This document shows positions 1-10,387 of a stretch of 64,000 nucleotides of DNA, piece after piece; within the stretch, counting starts at the first letter, position 1; every line of letters begins with the position of its first letter. This DNA is from an uncultured Selenomonadales bacterium (GTDB lineage: Bacteria > Bacillota > Negativicutes > Selenomonadales > Selenomonadaceae): NCBI GenBank assembly GCA_947304355.1, contig CAMZAX010000001.1, forward strand, positions 1-64,000, given 5' to 3'. The translations under genes were made by a program, and so were the position numbers. The notes below the pieces were generated by a model that worked only from the letters and a program-made list of their open reading frames with translations, searched no databases and had not been told where the DNA came from.

Positions 1-113
1 TATCAGAGAACTGCTTATGTTTTTCTTTTACTTGAGTTTACCAACAACCCCTAACATTCCTGCAGACGATTCGGCAACAAACTTTTGCCTTTGATTCTAA
101 GGAGGGATTCACA

Positions 114-1726
114 ATGACAACAAGAGTTTGGTACGGCACGAACAACGCGGACTATTACTTTAACAGCGAATGTACGGATGTTACGCTTATGTCTTCCTTC
201 GCCGGCGACGACACACTCGTCAACGACACTTGGTCTCGCTTTCGGCGACGGGCGGCGTTTCAGTCTTTTCCGGCGGCGGCAAGGATACCATCGAAGTCGC
301 CACGGTCGACGGCGCGCGCTACTACAACTACATCAACATAAGCGGCGGTAACAACTACATCAACAACAGCAATATCCTGCACTCGACGATTAAAGCCGGC
401 ACGGGCTCCGACACGATAACTTCGGGCGGTTATTTCTCGTCAATCCTCGCAAGCGGCGGACACAATCGCATAATCCTCACGACCGAAAACGGCAACAACA
501 CAATCACTGCCTTCAGCGGCAATGATTACGTCTCGATAAAAGGCGCGTCGGGCAACAACTACATCAACGTTGGCAAGGGTAAAAACACCGTCAGGGGCGG
601 CACGGGCAACAGCTCCACAGTCATCGCGGGCGACGGCAATAACTACGTCTCGATAGGCGGCGGGCTCGTCAGTCTCGGCAACGCCTCCACGGGCAGTAAA
701 GTTTCGCTCGGCTCCTACGGCAGCGCGTCAATCATTTCGGGCAGCGGCAATGACACGCTCCTCGTCGCCAAAGCCGACGGCGCACGCTACTACAACGTCA
801 TCGACATGGGCGAAGGCAATAACTACATTAACAACAGCAATATTCTGCACTCGACGATAAGCGCGGGCGCGGGCAACGACACGATTGTAACGGGCGGCTA
901 TTACGCCTCAATCAACGCGGGCGCGGGCAACAACCTCGTAAGCCTCTCGACTGAAAACGGCAACAACACGATTATCACGGGCGCGGGCAATGATTCAATC
1001 CTCGGCAACGCAAGCGACAATCTGTTCGTGTACGCGGGCGGCAACGACCTGCTCGGCGAAAGCGCGACGGGCAGTAAAATTTCATTGGCGGGCGACGGCG
1101 CAAGCAACCTTACCGACATCAGCGGCATTGCGTTCGATTCGCTCGGCAGCGGTGTCTTGACCTTCAACGACGACTCGAACAACACGCTGACGATTCAAAA
1201 CGCGGCAGGCTTGAAAGTTGTCATAAACGGCACGACGCGACTCCTCGGCGAAAATGCTCTCTACTCCGAAAACCAACAAAGCGTCACGCTGACTTCCGCC
1301 TACACGGGCGACATTGACGCAAGCAAGTTCACCAACTTCAATGCTGCGGCACTCGGCCGGCCTGTCGCTCTGCTCGGCAACGTCCTTGCCAACAACCTGG
1401 TCGGCGGCAAGGGCAACGATACACTTTACGGCGTGGCGGGCAACGACACGTTAAACGGCGGCGCGGGCTCGGATACTTTCCTTTACACGGCGAACACGGG
1501 CAACGACACCATTGGCGATTACGAAAGCGTCGACGTGTTGCAAATCCTCAAGGCGGACGGCGCGGCGGGCGGCACCTTCACCGATTCGGCTTACAGCTCC
1601 GGCAAATTGACGCTCACGATTGACGGCGGCGGTTCGGTTGTCTTCGCGGACGTCTCGACTTCGACGACCTTCAACGTCAACGGCGACAGCTACACCATAA
1701 GCGACAATGCACTTGTCAAAAAATAA
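114..1726 (+). pseudogene. RTX-like beta-roll repeat protein, apparently frameshifted near 225-250
   Basis: ORF 114-341 begins MTTRVWYGTNNADYYFNSECTDVTLMSSFAGDDTLVND; the repeat-rich continuation (VSLSATGGVSVFSGGGKDTIEVA...GGKGNDTLYGVAGNDTLNGGAGSDTF) is in the 170-1726 frame. Glycine/Asn/Asp nonapeptide-type repeats. Confidence 0.7.
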
Positions 1727-1748
1727 AATCTGCGCGGCATAAAAATTT

Positions 1749-1785
1749 ATCCCCGACTGTCAGTTGACTGCCGGGGATTTTTTTT
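1749..1785 (+). terminator. Rho-independent terminator after the repeat protein
   Basis: ATCCCCG...CGGGGAT stem followed by T8. Confidence 0.8.
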
Positions 1786-1875
1786 GGCAAGCACGCGCGA
1801 ATAATTCAAACATGATTCAAGCAGACGCGGCGGCAATGGTGTATAATCGTCAAAAATGTCGAGAGGTGAGCAACG

Positions 1876-4800
1876 ATGATTAAAAAATTTTTTCAAGACT
1901 GGCAGATTCTCAAGAGCGGCAGACGCGCCGACTTCGCAATCATAATCGCAATCACCGTGATTTTCCTGTTCGTCATAACAATCAACGTGCGCTTGATTTT
2001 CAAAACGACCGCGAACAAAACCGAAGAGATCGGGCAAATGCAACTTGAATCGATAAGCAACGACTTCCAAACCGCGCTATACCAGGCGGAGGGCGCGACG
2101 TTGCGCATGGCAATGGACGCCGAACAACTTATCAGAGCCAAGACGCCGCTCAACGAGATTGAAACGTTCTTCCGCAAGTGGAAACGCGAACAGAAAAATT
2201 TAACGGACGGCGTTTGTTTCAACGCCTACATAGCCGGCAAGGATTGGTCGTTCATTCCCGATTTCGACATGCCGCCCGAATATCACGCGCCCGAACGCCT
2301 CTGGTACAAAGGCGCGGCGGAAAATCCCGGCAAAGTCTACATAACCGAACCCTACGTCGACGCGATGACCGGCATGATGTGTTACACGATTTCCAAAATG
2401 CTTGACGACGGCGAAACCGTTGTCGCACTGGACTTCAACTTTGCCGACGTGCAATACTTTATCCGCCGAATGAGCATTAACAAAGACCGCAACGCTTTAA
2501 TCGTCACGCAAAGCGGCATGATTATCGGCTACAACGACATGAAGCTCGTCGGCGAAAGAGTGTCCGAAAAGTTGCCCGAATACGCGCCCGTTTTAGCCCG
2601 CGTCCAACAAACCGAAAGCAACGAAAGTTTCACCGCGACGATTGACGGCGACGAGTACACGATTTTCAGCAGCAAGACGCCCAACGGCTGGTACATTATC
2701 CTAAGCGTCGACAACCGCGCGTTTTATCGGGACAGCTACATTCAAATCGGCTTAACGACGATTATCAGCCTGATTATGATGCTCGCGATAATTTTCTTTT
2801 ACCTCAACGCAATGAAGAACGGACTGCGCGCCGAAAACGCTCTGCACGTCAAGGAAGAATTTTTGTCGCGGCTGTCAAGCAGATTGCGCGACCCGCTGAA
2901 AAATATTTTGAACTTATCAAGCGTCGAAGTCATGCGCTCGGACGCCAACCCCGTCGAAAACGCCGCCAAAGTTCGCGAATCGGCGTTGAAACTCTCCGAC
3001 ATGCTCGACGATCTGTTTTCGTTCTCGACGATTATTTCAAGCGACAAGAAAAAAATTTCCGCCGAAAAGATTTCCCGCGACAAAGACCTTTCCAAAGTCA
3101 GCCGCTACGCCCGACGCGGTATCGTCGCGGTTTTGGTCGTCGCAATGACCGTGGCTTTTGTCATCTGCTTAAGGACGACAATCAAGGCGGGCGATACACG
3201 CATGGGGCGCGAAGTCGATACCTACGAACATCAGCTCGCCAACTGGATTGAAAAGCAACGCAGCATCCTGTTCATGTTCGCAAATCTTTTGGGCGAACAC
3301 CCCGAACTTATGAACGATTATCCCTCCGCCGTGAAATTTCTCGACGACATAGCGAAACATTATCCCGAAATTTCCGTGTGCTACCTCGCCAATCCTTACA
3401 ACGAACACAGCGTCATAATGAATAACGGTTGGGTGCCGCCCGAAAATTTCCGCCCCGAAACTCGTCCGTGGTATATCGACGCCGAAAAATCCGTAAGGGG
3501 CTTCAGCGTGTCCGCGCCCTATCTCGACGCGCAGACCGGACTTTATTGCGTCACCATGGCGAAAATCGTTTTCGGCACGAAGGGCGAATTCATCGGCGTT
3601 TTCGCGATTGACTTTTACCTCGACCGCTTGACGCAGGTGCTGGGCGAAAGCTACACCAAAGACGGTTACGCGTTCCTCGTCGACCGCAACGGAATAATAA
3701 TCAATCATCCCAACGGCGAATATCAGCTGACCAAAAGCCGCATGACAGACATCTTCGGCACGGAATATTCAAGAGTTTATTCGGGCGAAGACGTGCGAAT
3801 CGTGCGCGACTATACCGACCGCTTCGTCGCCTGCCTTGTCAAGAAGAACGTCGTATCGCAATTCACCGTTGCCGTCGCGAACAGCTGGTGGAACATTTAC
3901 GGCAACATCGTCCTGCTCGGCTTGGTGTTTGTCATATTGCTCGCCATTTGCGTCGCGATTGTCGACACGCTGATTGCTCGGCTGTTGCGTTGGCAGGCTT
4001 CGGTTAATAAGCAACTGCAAGACGCCTCCGACACCGCAGTCGCCGCCAGTCAAGCCAAATCGCAATTCCTTGCGCAAATGTCGCATGAGATTCGCACGCC
4101 GATTAACGCGGTGCTCGGCATGAACGAAATGATTTTGCGCGAAAGCAACAACCCCGACGTTATCGAATACGCCAACAACATTCAGAGCGCGGGCAAGACG
4201 CTGTTGACGCTGATTAATTCGATTCTCGACTTCAGCAAGATTGAAGACGGCAAAATGGAAATCATCCCCGTGCGCTACGAAACCGTGCGCCTGATTGACG
4301 ACCTCGTTCACATGATTTCCGAAAAGGCGCGCAAAAAAGGTCTCGCCTTCAAGACGGACATAGATCCGACTTTGCCGCAAAGTCTTTACGGCGACGACGT
4401 GCGCCTCCGCCAAATCGTCACGAACCTTTTAACCAACGCCGTCAAGTACACGCACACCGGCTCCGTCACGTTGCACATGAGCGGCAAGCCCGTCGACAAC
4501 GACACCCTTGAGCTGCAAGTCAAAATCAGCGACACGGGCATCGGCATTCGCAAGGAAGATCTCGGCAAGCTGTTCCAATCCTTCCAACGCCTCGACGAAG
4601 AGAAGAACCGCAATATCGAAGGCACGGGCTTGGGTATCGCCATTGTCCAGAAACTCCTTACAATGATGGACAGCCGCCTTGAAGTCGCAAGCGAATACGG
4701 GCGCGGCTCCGAATTTTCCTTCAAGCTGAAACAGAAAGTCATTGACCGCAACCCGATCGGCGAATACGACGAACGCCACCTTAAACCCGTCGACAGCGGC

Positions 4801-6060
4801 GCGGATAAAAAATTCTTGACGGCGGCGGGCGCGAAAGTTCTCGCTGTCGACGACAATGACATGAACTTGAAAGTTATCAGCGGTCTGCTCAAGCGCAACA
4901 AAATCGTACCCGACCTCGCCGACAGCGGGCAACAGTGCATTGAGATGGCGAAGAAAAATTTCTATCACATAATTTTTCTCGATAACATGATGCCCGGCAT
5001 GAACGGCATTGAGACGTTGAAAGTCATGCGCCGCGAAAATATTTTGAGCGACAGGACGGCGGTCGTCATGCTCACCGCAAGCGCGATTGCCGGTATGCGC
5101 GAAGTCTATCTGCGCGAAGGCTTCGACGATTACTTGAGCAAGCCCATTGACGTCGGCGAACTTGAGGCGATTTTAGAACGACACTTGTCCGCCGAGCTTG
5201 TTTCGTTCGCTGTCGAAGAAAATCTTTCCGCTCCGCCCACGCAGATTCCGCCGCCCGAAGACGACGACGAGCCCGCAGGCGAAGACGAATTCGGCAAGCG
5301 CGACCGTCAACACTTCGCCGCGACCTGCCCCGACATCGACCTCGACACGGGCTTGAAGTATTGCATGGACAGCAAAAGCTTTTTCGTCGAAATGCTAACG
5401 ACGTTCGTCGACCCGCAACGCCCCGAAAAGATTCAAGCCGCCTTCGACGCGGACGACTGGAAAAATTATCAAATCCTCGTGCACGCGCTCAAGTCAACGT
5501 CGCTGTCAATCGGCGCGACCGCGCTCAGCGAACGGGCAAAGGTTTTGGAACTCGCGGCAAAGGACGGCAACACCGACTTAATCAAAGCGAATCACGCCGA
5601 CCTTATGACGGCTTATCAAAGCGTCCGCAATCAAATCGCGACGTGGCTTGGCGTTGACGACGACGAGCCCGCAGGCGAAGACGAATTCGGCAAGCGCGAC
5701 CGTCAACACTTCGCCGCGACCTGCCCCGACATCGACCTCGACACGGGCTTGAAGTATTGCATGGACAGCAAAAGCTTTTTCGTCGAAATGCTAACGACGT
5801 TCGTCGACCCGCAACGCCCCGAAAAGATTCAAGCCGCCTTCGACGCGGACGACTGGAAAAATTATCAAATCCTCGTGCACGCGCTCAAGTCAACGTCGCT
5901 GTCAATCGGCGCGACCGCGCTCAGCGAACGGGCAAAGGTTTTGGAACTCGCGGCAAAGGACGGCAACACCGACTTAATCAAAGCGAATCACGCCGACCTT
6001 ATGACGGCTTATCAAAGCGTCCGCAATCAAATCGCGCATTGGTTGGAGGCAGGACAATGA
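1876..6060 (+). CDS. Hybrid sensor histidine kinase: two TM/Cache-like sensor modules, degenerate first DHp, active HisKA (MSHEIRTPINAV), HATPase, REC, two Hpt domains
   Basis: 1394-aa ORF with HK H-box, N/G boxes (GTGLGIAIVQKL), REC (LAVDDNDMN...LDNMMPGMNG) and duplicated C-terminal Hpt (HALKSTSLSIGA). Confidence 0.9.
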   Translation: MIKKFFQDWQILKSGRRADFAIIIAITVIFLFVITINVRLIFKTTANKTEEIGQMQLESISNDFQTALYQAEGATLRMAMDAEQLIRAKTPLNEIETFFRKWKREQKNLTDGVCFNAYIAGKDWSFIPDFDMPPEYHAPERLWYKGAAENPGKVYITEPYVDAMTGMMCYTISKMLDDGETVVALDFNFADVQYFIRRMSINKDRNALIVTQSGMIIGYNDMKLVGERVSEKLPEYAPVLARVQQTESNESFTATIDGDEYTIFSSKTPNGWYIILSVDNRAFYRDSYIQIGLTTIISLIMMLAIIFFYLNAMKNGLRAENALHVKEEFLSRLSSRLRDPLKNILNLSSVEVMRSDANPVENAAKVRESALKLSDMLDDLFSFSTIISSDKKKISAEKISRDKDLSKVSRYARRGIVAVLVVAMTVAFVICLRTTIKAGDTRMGREVDTYEHQLANWIEKQRSILFMFANLLGEHPELMNDYPSAVKFLDDIAKHYPEISVCYLANPYNEHSVIMNNGWVPPENFRPETRPWYIDAEKSVRGFSVSAPYLDAQTGLYCVTMAKIVFGTKGEFIGVFAIDFYLDRLTQVLGESYTKDGYAFLVDRNGIIINHPNGEYQLTKSRMTDIFGTEYSRVYSGEDVRIVRDYTDRFVACLVKKNVVSQFTVAVANSWWNIYGNIVLLGLVFVILLAICVAIVDTLIARLLRWQASVNKQLQDASDTAVAASQAKSQFLAQMSHEIRTPINAVLGMNEMILRESNNPDVIEYANNIQSAGKTLLTLINSILDFSKIEDGKMEIIPVRYETVRLIDDLVHMISEKARKKGLAFKTDIDPTLPQSLYGDDVRLRQIVTNLLTNAVKYTHTGSVTLHMSGKPVDNDTLELQVKISDTGIGIRKEDLGKLFQSFQRLDEEKNRNIEGTGLGIAIVQKLLTMMDSRLEVASEYGRGSEFSFKLKQKVIDRNPIGEYDERHLKPVDSGADKKFLTAAGAKVLAVDDNDMNLKVISGLLKRNKIVPDLADSGQQCIEMAKKNFYHIIFLDNMMPGMNGIETLKVMRRENILSDRTAVVMLTASAIAGMREVYLREGFDDYLSKPIDVGELEAILERHLSAELVSFAVEENLSAPPTQIPPPEDDDEPAGEDEFGKRDRQHFAATCPDIDLDTGLKYCMDSKSFFVEMLTTFVDPQRPEKIQAAFDADDWKNYQILVHALKSTSLSIGATALSERAKVLELAAKDGNTDLIKANHADLMTAYQSVRNQIATWLGVDDDEPAGEDEFGKRDRQHFAATCPDIDLDTGLKYCMDSKSFFVEMLTTFVDPQRPEKIQAAFDADDWKNYQILVHALKSTSLSIGATALSERAKVLELAAKDGNTDLIKANHADLMTAYQSVRNQIAHWLEAGQ
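5260..5640 (+). repeat. Tandem duplication copy 1 (Hpt domain)
   Basis: 381 nt repeated at 5656-6036 (offset 396 nt); translations identical in two frames. Confidence 0.95.
5656..6036 (+). repeat. Tandem duplication copy 2 (Hpt domain)
   Basis: Repeat of 5260-5640. Confidence 0.95.
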
Positions 6061-7322
6061 GCAAAATTTTAATTGTCGACGACGAACAAATGATGTTGAT
6101 GATGGCGCGGCGCATTCTGTCGTGCAAATACGACGTGATAACTGCAACGACGGGCGCGCAGGCTGTCGAACTCTTCAGGCGCGAACGACCCGATATGGTC
6201 TTGTCCGATTTGATGATGCCCGAACTCGACGGCTACGAATTGCATAAAATCTTGCAGTCGTTGAGCGCGGAGCCCGTGCCGATAATGTTCATGACCGCCG
6301 ACGAAAGCGCAGAGTCCGAAAGCAAGGGCTTTGAACTCGGCGCGGCGGATTACATTCACAAGCCCTTCAAGCCCGACGTCTTGCTTCGGCGCGTGGACAA
6401 CATAATCGGCAACCTCGACAAGATTCACGGGCTGGAGGCGGCTGCTTCGACCGACCCGCTGACGGGCTTGCTGAACAAATCGGCGGCGCAAAAGGAAATC
6501 GGCGAACGCGTCAAGACTGCGGCGGGCGCGTTGCTTATGCTCGACCTCGACAGCTTCAAACTCGTAAACGACCTTTACGGGCACGCGGCGGGCGACAAGA
6601 TTCTGATTCGTTTCGCGCGCTTGCTCAAGGAAGTGATTCGCGGCAACGACTTGGCGGGACGCACAGGCGGTGACGAGTTTATCGCGTTCCTGCAGGGCGT
6701 CAATGACGAAAAAATTCTTCGCGACAAGACCGCTTACTTAAACGAAAACCTTTTAGCCGCCGCAAAAAAATTATTCGGCTCCGATATGCAAATTCCGCTT
6801 GGCACGTCGATTGGCGCGGTTTTCGTCCCCGACGAGGGCACGGACTTCACGACGCTCTACAGGAAAGCCGACAGCGCGCTTTACAACGTCAAGCAACACG
6901 GCAAGCACGGGCTGGCGGTTTTCAGCGCGCGCACTCACGCGGAACATTCGACGAGTGGCGGACTCTCGCAACTGCGCATGATTTTGGGCGAACGCAACGC
7001 GGAGGCGGGCGCGTACTTCGTCGACTTCGAGGCGTTCAAAAAAATTTATCAACTGCTGTCGCGCATGACCGACCACTTCCAAAAGGGCTTGACGCTTATG
7101 CAATTTACGTTCGGCGCGGGCGATGCGGCGGACGACTTCAAAGACGTGTTAATCCATTCGTTGCGACGGAGCGACTGCGTTTCGCGCAACGGCAATAAAT
7201 TTCTCGTGCTGTTGCCGGAAGCGACCGCGCATGAGGCTGACGGCGTGAAGGACAGAATTTTTTCGCGTCTGCCCGCGCCGCTTGCCGACAACGTTACTTT
7301 TGAACGCGAACAAATTTTTTGA
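6057..7322 (+). CDS. Response regulator with REC-GGDEF and a degenerate second GGDEF-like domain
   Basis: MSKILIVDDEQMM...; TGGDEF motif; C-terminal RNGNKFLVLLPE resembles a decayed GGDEF. ATGA overlap with the upstream kinase stop; the supplied ORF start at 5757 lies inside the kinase. Confidence 0.88.
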   Translation: MSKILIVDDEQMMLMMARRILSCKYDVITATTGAQAVELFRRERPDMVLSDLMMPELDGYELHKILQSLSAEPVPIMFMTADESAESESKGFELGAADYIHKPFKPDVLLRRVDNIIGNLDKIHGLEAAASTDPLTGLLNKSAAQKEIGERVKTAAGALLMLDLDSFKLVNDLYGHAAGDKILIRFARLLKEVIRGNDLAGRTGGDEFIAFLQGVNDEKILRDKTAYLNENLLAAAKKLFGSDMQIPLGTSIGAVFVPDEGTDFTTLYRKADSALYNVKQHGKHGLAVFSARTHAEHSTSGGLSQLRMILGERNAEAGAYFVDFEAFKKIYQLLSRMTDHFQKGLTLMQFTFGAGDAADDFKDVLIHSLRRSDCVSRNGNKFLVLLPEATAHEADGVKDRIFSRLPAPLADNVTFEREQIF

Positions 7323-7334
7323 GGAGGTCTTGTC

Positions 7335-8183
7335 ATGCGGAAAAAGAACATTTTGGTTATCGACGATGACGAAATGAATTTGCAAATCGCGAAGATGATT
7401 CTCGAACGGAAATTGCCGTGCGAAGTGATCTGCGCGGCGGGCGGCGTCGAAGGCATTGACATTTTGCGCAACCGACGCGTCAATCTCGTCCTGCTTGATG
7501 TGATTATGCCCGACACGGACGGCATTGAAACGCTCAGGCAAATCCGCGACGACGCGACGATTAAAGACGTGTCCGTAATGATGTTGACGGCTTCGGGCGA
7601 CATGGAGAACGTCAAGCACGCCGCCGAATTGGGCGTCGAAGATTACATTAAAAAGCCGTTCATGCCCGCCGATTTGGTTAAGCGCGTCGAAAAGAAATTG
7701 TCCGAAGAGCACGCCGAAGAAATTCTTTTGCTCGGCGACGATGCGGACGAATTGGCGGCAATGAAACAAATCGTCGAAGAAAATTTCCCGCACGACGTTA
7801 CGACTGCTGCGACCTTCGACGACGCGAAAAAAATCCTCGGCGCGGAGACCGTGACGTTGGTTATCGCCTGCGCGGGCATGAAATTCATTGACGGCTTCCG
7901 CGTGCTGAATTTCATGGCGGCTGACGAAAACTTTTCTGCGGTGCCCTTCGCGGTGACGACTGTCGACAATTTGCTTGAACTGCTCGACAAGCTGAACCCG
8001 CCTGAAGTCGAAGAGCCGCCGCCTGCCGAAGTCGAAGAACCTGCGGAGCCGACACCCGTCGAAGGAACTCAACCGCCGCACGTCGAAGAAATCGCCAAAT
8101 CCGTCGTGACGCGTGATGACAAAAGGAAACTTGCGCACGTCGTGACAAATTTCATCGGCTACGAATTGGACTTGAAGATTTGA
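7335..8183 (+). CDS. Response regulator, REC plus second degenerate REC-like domain
   Basis: MRKKNILVIDDDEMN...LLDVIMPDTDG...MLTASG...KKP; second half EILLLGDDADELAAMKQ... lacks the acceptor Asp. Confidence 0.8.
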   Translation: MRKKNILVIDDDEMNLQIAKMILERKLPCEVICAAGGVEGIDILRNRRVNLVLLDVIMPDTDGIETLRQIRDDATIKDVSVMMLTASGDMENVKHAAELGVEDYIKKPFMPADLVKRVEKKLSEEHAEEILLLGDDADELAAMKQIVEENFPHDVTTAATFDDAKKILGAETVTLVIACAGMKFIDGFRVLNFMAADENFSAVPFAVTTVDNLLELLDKLNPPEVEEPPPAEVEEPAEPTPVEGTQPPHVEEIAKSVVTRDDKRKLAHVVTNFIGYELDLKI

Positions 8184-8202
8184 CGCGGCTCGTTGAAGGG
8201 GG

Positions 8203-10275
8203 TTGAATTCCTTGCCCAAAATTTTCCCGCAAATCGCGGCGTTGGTTGCGTTGTTAATCGCGGCGGGCTTTTTCATATGGGTGCAGGCAAACGACTTGCT
8301 TAACGCGACGCTCGAACGGACGCTTGCGAAACAAACGGCGATTTTGGCTGTCGCGGCGGAAGAACGATTCGACGCGGAGTTTGCAAGCTTGCGATTGGCG
8401 GCGAAATGTTTGGAGGCGCAACAAGCCGCGCAGGTCGTGTTGCAGACGGGCAACGAAAATATTTCGGTCGGCTTGCTCACTGCGGACGGCAATGCGATTC
8501 ACGACGGCACGCCGCTGTTGAATCAAGACTTCCCGCGCTTGTTGTCGGCTTATCGCGGCAATGAAGTCGTCGATTACTGCGCGGGCAAAGGCGTACTGTT
8601 CGCGGTGCCCGTCGCGCTCGGCGATAACGCCAATGCCGCGCTTTACCGCCTGTATGACGAAACGCTTGCGGCTGAATCGTTCAAGCTTGCCGAAGACAAT
8701 GACACCCGCCTTTTGATTCAAGACGGCGACGGCAAAGTTATCGTGCCTTACAAAAATTACGGCGCGGCTGAAAAAGAATTCTTCGCGAACGCGGCATTTC
8801 AACGCGGCTTTGAAACCCTGCGCGACAAGCTTGAGACGCAAACCTCGGCGGCGGTTTATTGCGACAGTCCGTTCGGAGATTTTTTCCTGTTTGCGACGAA
8901 GTTGCCGCACATGAATTACACGTTGGTCGGTTGCGTGCCGTGGGAGTCCGCAGCGGGCGACGTTGCCGAAATTTATAACTTCATGCGCGTCGGCGGAGTG
9001 CTTGCGTTGATTCTGCTGGCGGCGGGCGGTGCTTATCTGCTCGTATTGCGTGCGCGGCTCGAAGACGCCGGCGAACTGCGCGCGGCGAAACTCGCGGCGG
9101 ACGAAGCCAACAACGCAAAAAGCATTTTCCTCGCCAACATGAGCCACAAGATTCGCACGCCAATTAACGCGATTGTCGGCATGAACGAAATGATTCTGCG
9201 CGAAAGCAACAGCCCCGAAATCGTCAATTACGCGCAAAACACCGCCGCCGCCGCCGAAACGCTCTTGTCGCTGGTCAATGACATTCGCGACTTCAGCAAG
9301 ATTGAATCGGGCAAATTCGCGCTCGCCGAAGAAAATTACAGGCTCGTCGACGTGATTAAAAACCTCGTCAACATGATTCGTCCGCGCGCCGAACAGAAAA
9401 AACTCGCCTTCAATCTGCACGTCAATCCTGCGGCGGAAAATATCCTGCGCGGCGATTCGGAACGCATTCAGCAAATCGCGCTGAACTTTTTGAGCAATGC
9501 CGTCAAGTACACCGAAAGCGGCTCCGTCACGTTCAGCGTCGACGGTGAAACCGTTTCAGCCGACACTTTCATTTTGTCGTTGAGTGTCAAGGATACGGGC
9601 AAGGGCATTCGCGACATCCCGAAACTCGTCGAAGACTGCGAACGCTTTGACATTCACAAGACCCGCCACGCCGACGGCACGGGCTTGGGGCTCGCCATAA
9701 CCTACAAGCTCGTCCACATGATGAACGGCAAAATCGACATTCAAAGCGCGCACGGCGAAGGCTCGACTTTCACCGCGCTGATTCCGCAGAAGATTGCCGG
9801 CAACGAATTAATCGGCGTCTTCACCGAACACGCGCCCGCCGCGCAGGGAAAGTATCAGCCCGCGTTCGTCGCGCCCGCCGCAACAATTTTGGTCGTCGAC
9901 GATGACGAAATGAATTTGCTCGTCACTGCCAAGCTTTTGCAGGCAACGCAGATTAAAGTTGACACGGCGACAAGCGGCGCGGCTTGCCTGAAGAAACTCG
10001 CCGAACGTCACTACGATTTGATTTTCCTCGATTTGATGATGCCCGATCTCGACGGCGTGCAGACGCTCGAACGCACTCGCGCAATGGACGGAAACTTGAG
10101 CAAGAACGCGCCGATTATCGCGCTGACTGCCGACGCCGCGCCGGGGACGCAACAACGCCTTATCGACGCGGGCTTCAACGACTACCTGACCAAACCGATT
10201 GATATAAAACTTTTGGAGCAGATACTCGTTGACTTCCTGCCCGCCGAAAAAATTTTGTCGCCCGCGCCGCGCTGA
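8203..10275 (+). CDS. Membrane hybrid histidine kinase (sensor-HisKA-HATPase-REC)
   Basis: MSHKIRTPINAI H-box, GTGLGLAITYKL, REC VVDDDEMN...LDLMMPDLDG. Non-ATG start (TTG). Confidence 0.88.
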   Translation: MNSLPKIFPQIAALVALLIAAGFFIWVQANDLLNATLERTLAKQTAILAVAAEERFDAEFASLRLAAKCLEAQQAAQVVLQTGNENISVGLLTADGNAIHDGTPLLNQDFPRLLSAYRGNEVVDYCAGKGVLFAVPVALGDNANAALYRLYDETLAAESFKLAEDNDTRLLIQDGDGKVIVPYKNYGAAEKEFFANAAFQRGFETLRDKLETQTSAAVYCDSPFGDFFLFATKLPHMNYTLVGCVPWESAAGDVAEIYNFMRVGGVLALILLAAGGAYLLVLRARLEDAGELRAAKLAADEANNAKSIFLANMSHKIRTPINAIVGMNEMILRESNSPEIVNYAQNTAAAAETLLSLVNDIRDFSKIESGKFALAEENYRLVDVIKNLVNMIRPRAEQKKLAFNLHVNPAAENILRGDSERIQQIALNFLSNAVKYTESGSVTFSVDGETVSADTFILSLSVKDTGKGIRDIPKLVEDCERFDIHKTRHADGTGLGLAITYKLVHMMNGKIDIQSAHGEGSTFTALIPQKIAGNELIGVFTEHAPAAQGKYQPAFVAPAATILVVDDDEMNLLVTAKLLQATQIKVDTATSGAACLKKLAERHYDLIFLDLMMPDLDGVQTLERTRAMDGNLSKNAPIIALTADAAPGTQQRLIDAGFNDYLTKPIDIKLLEQILVDFLPAEKILSPAPR

Positions 10276-10387
10276 TTCGTTGTCGCCTTTCGGGGCGTTT
10301 TTTTATTGGACGGCATTGCTTTTTGGCGTCGAAATTTATTACAATCAAGCAAGCAGACCCTTTGATTTTAACGGGGAGGTTTTGTTG

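Noticed and set aside
5757-6056. Supplied upstream start of the GGDEF regulator (MHGQQKLF...)
   Set aside because: Lies inside the duplicated Hpt DNA in another frame; real start is ATG 6057.
7149-9474. Large minus-strand ORFs (447 and 406 aa) in the signalling island
   Set aside because: Antisense to receiver and kinase genes with strong motifs.
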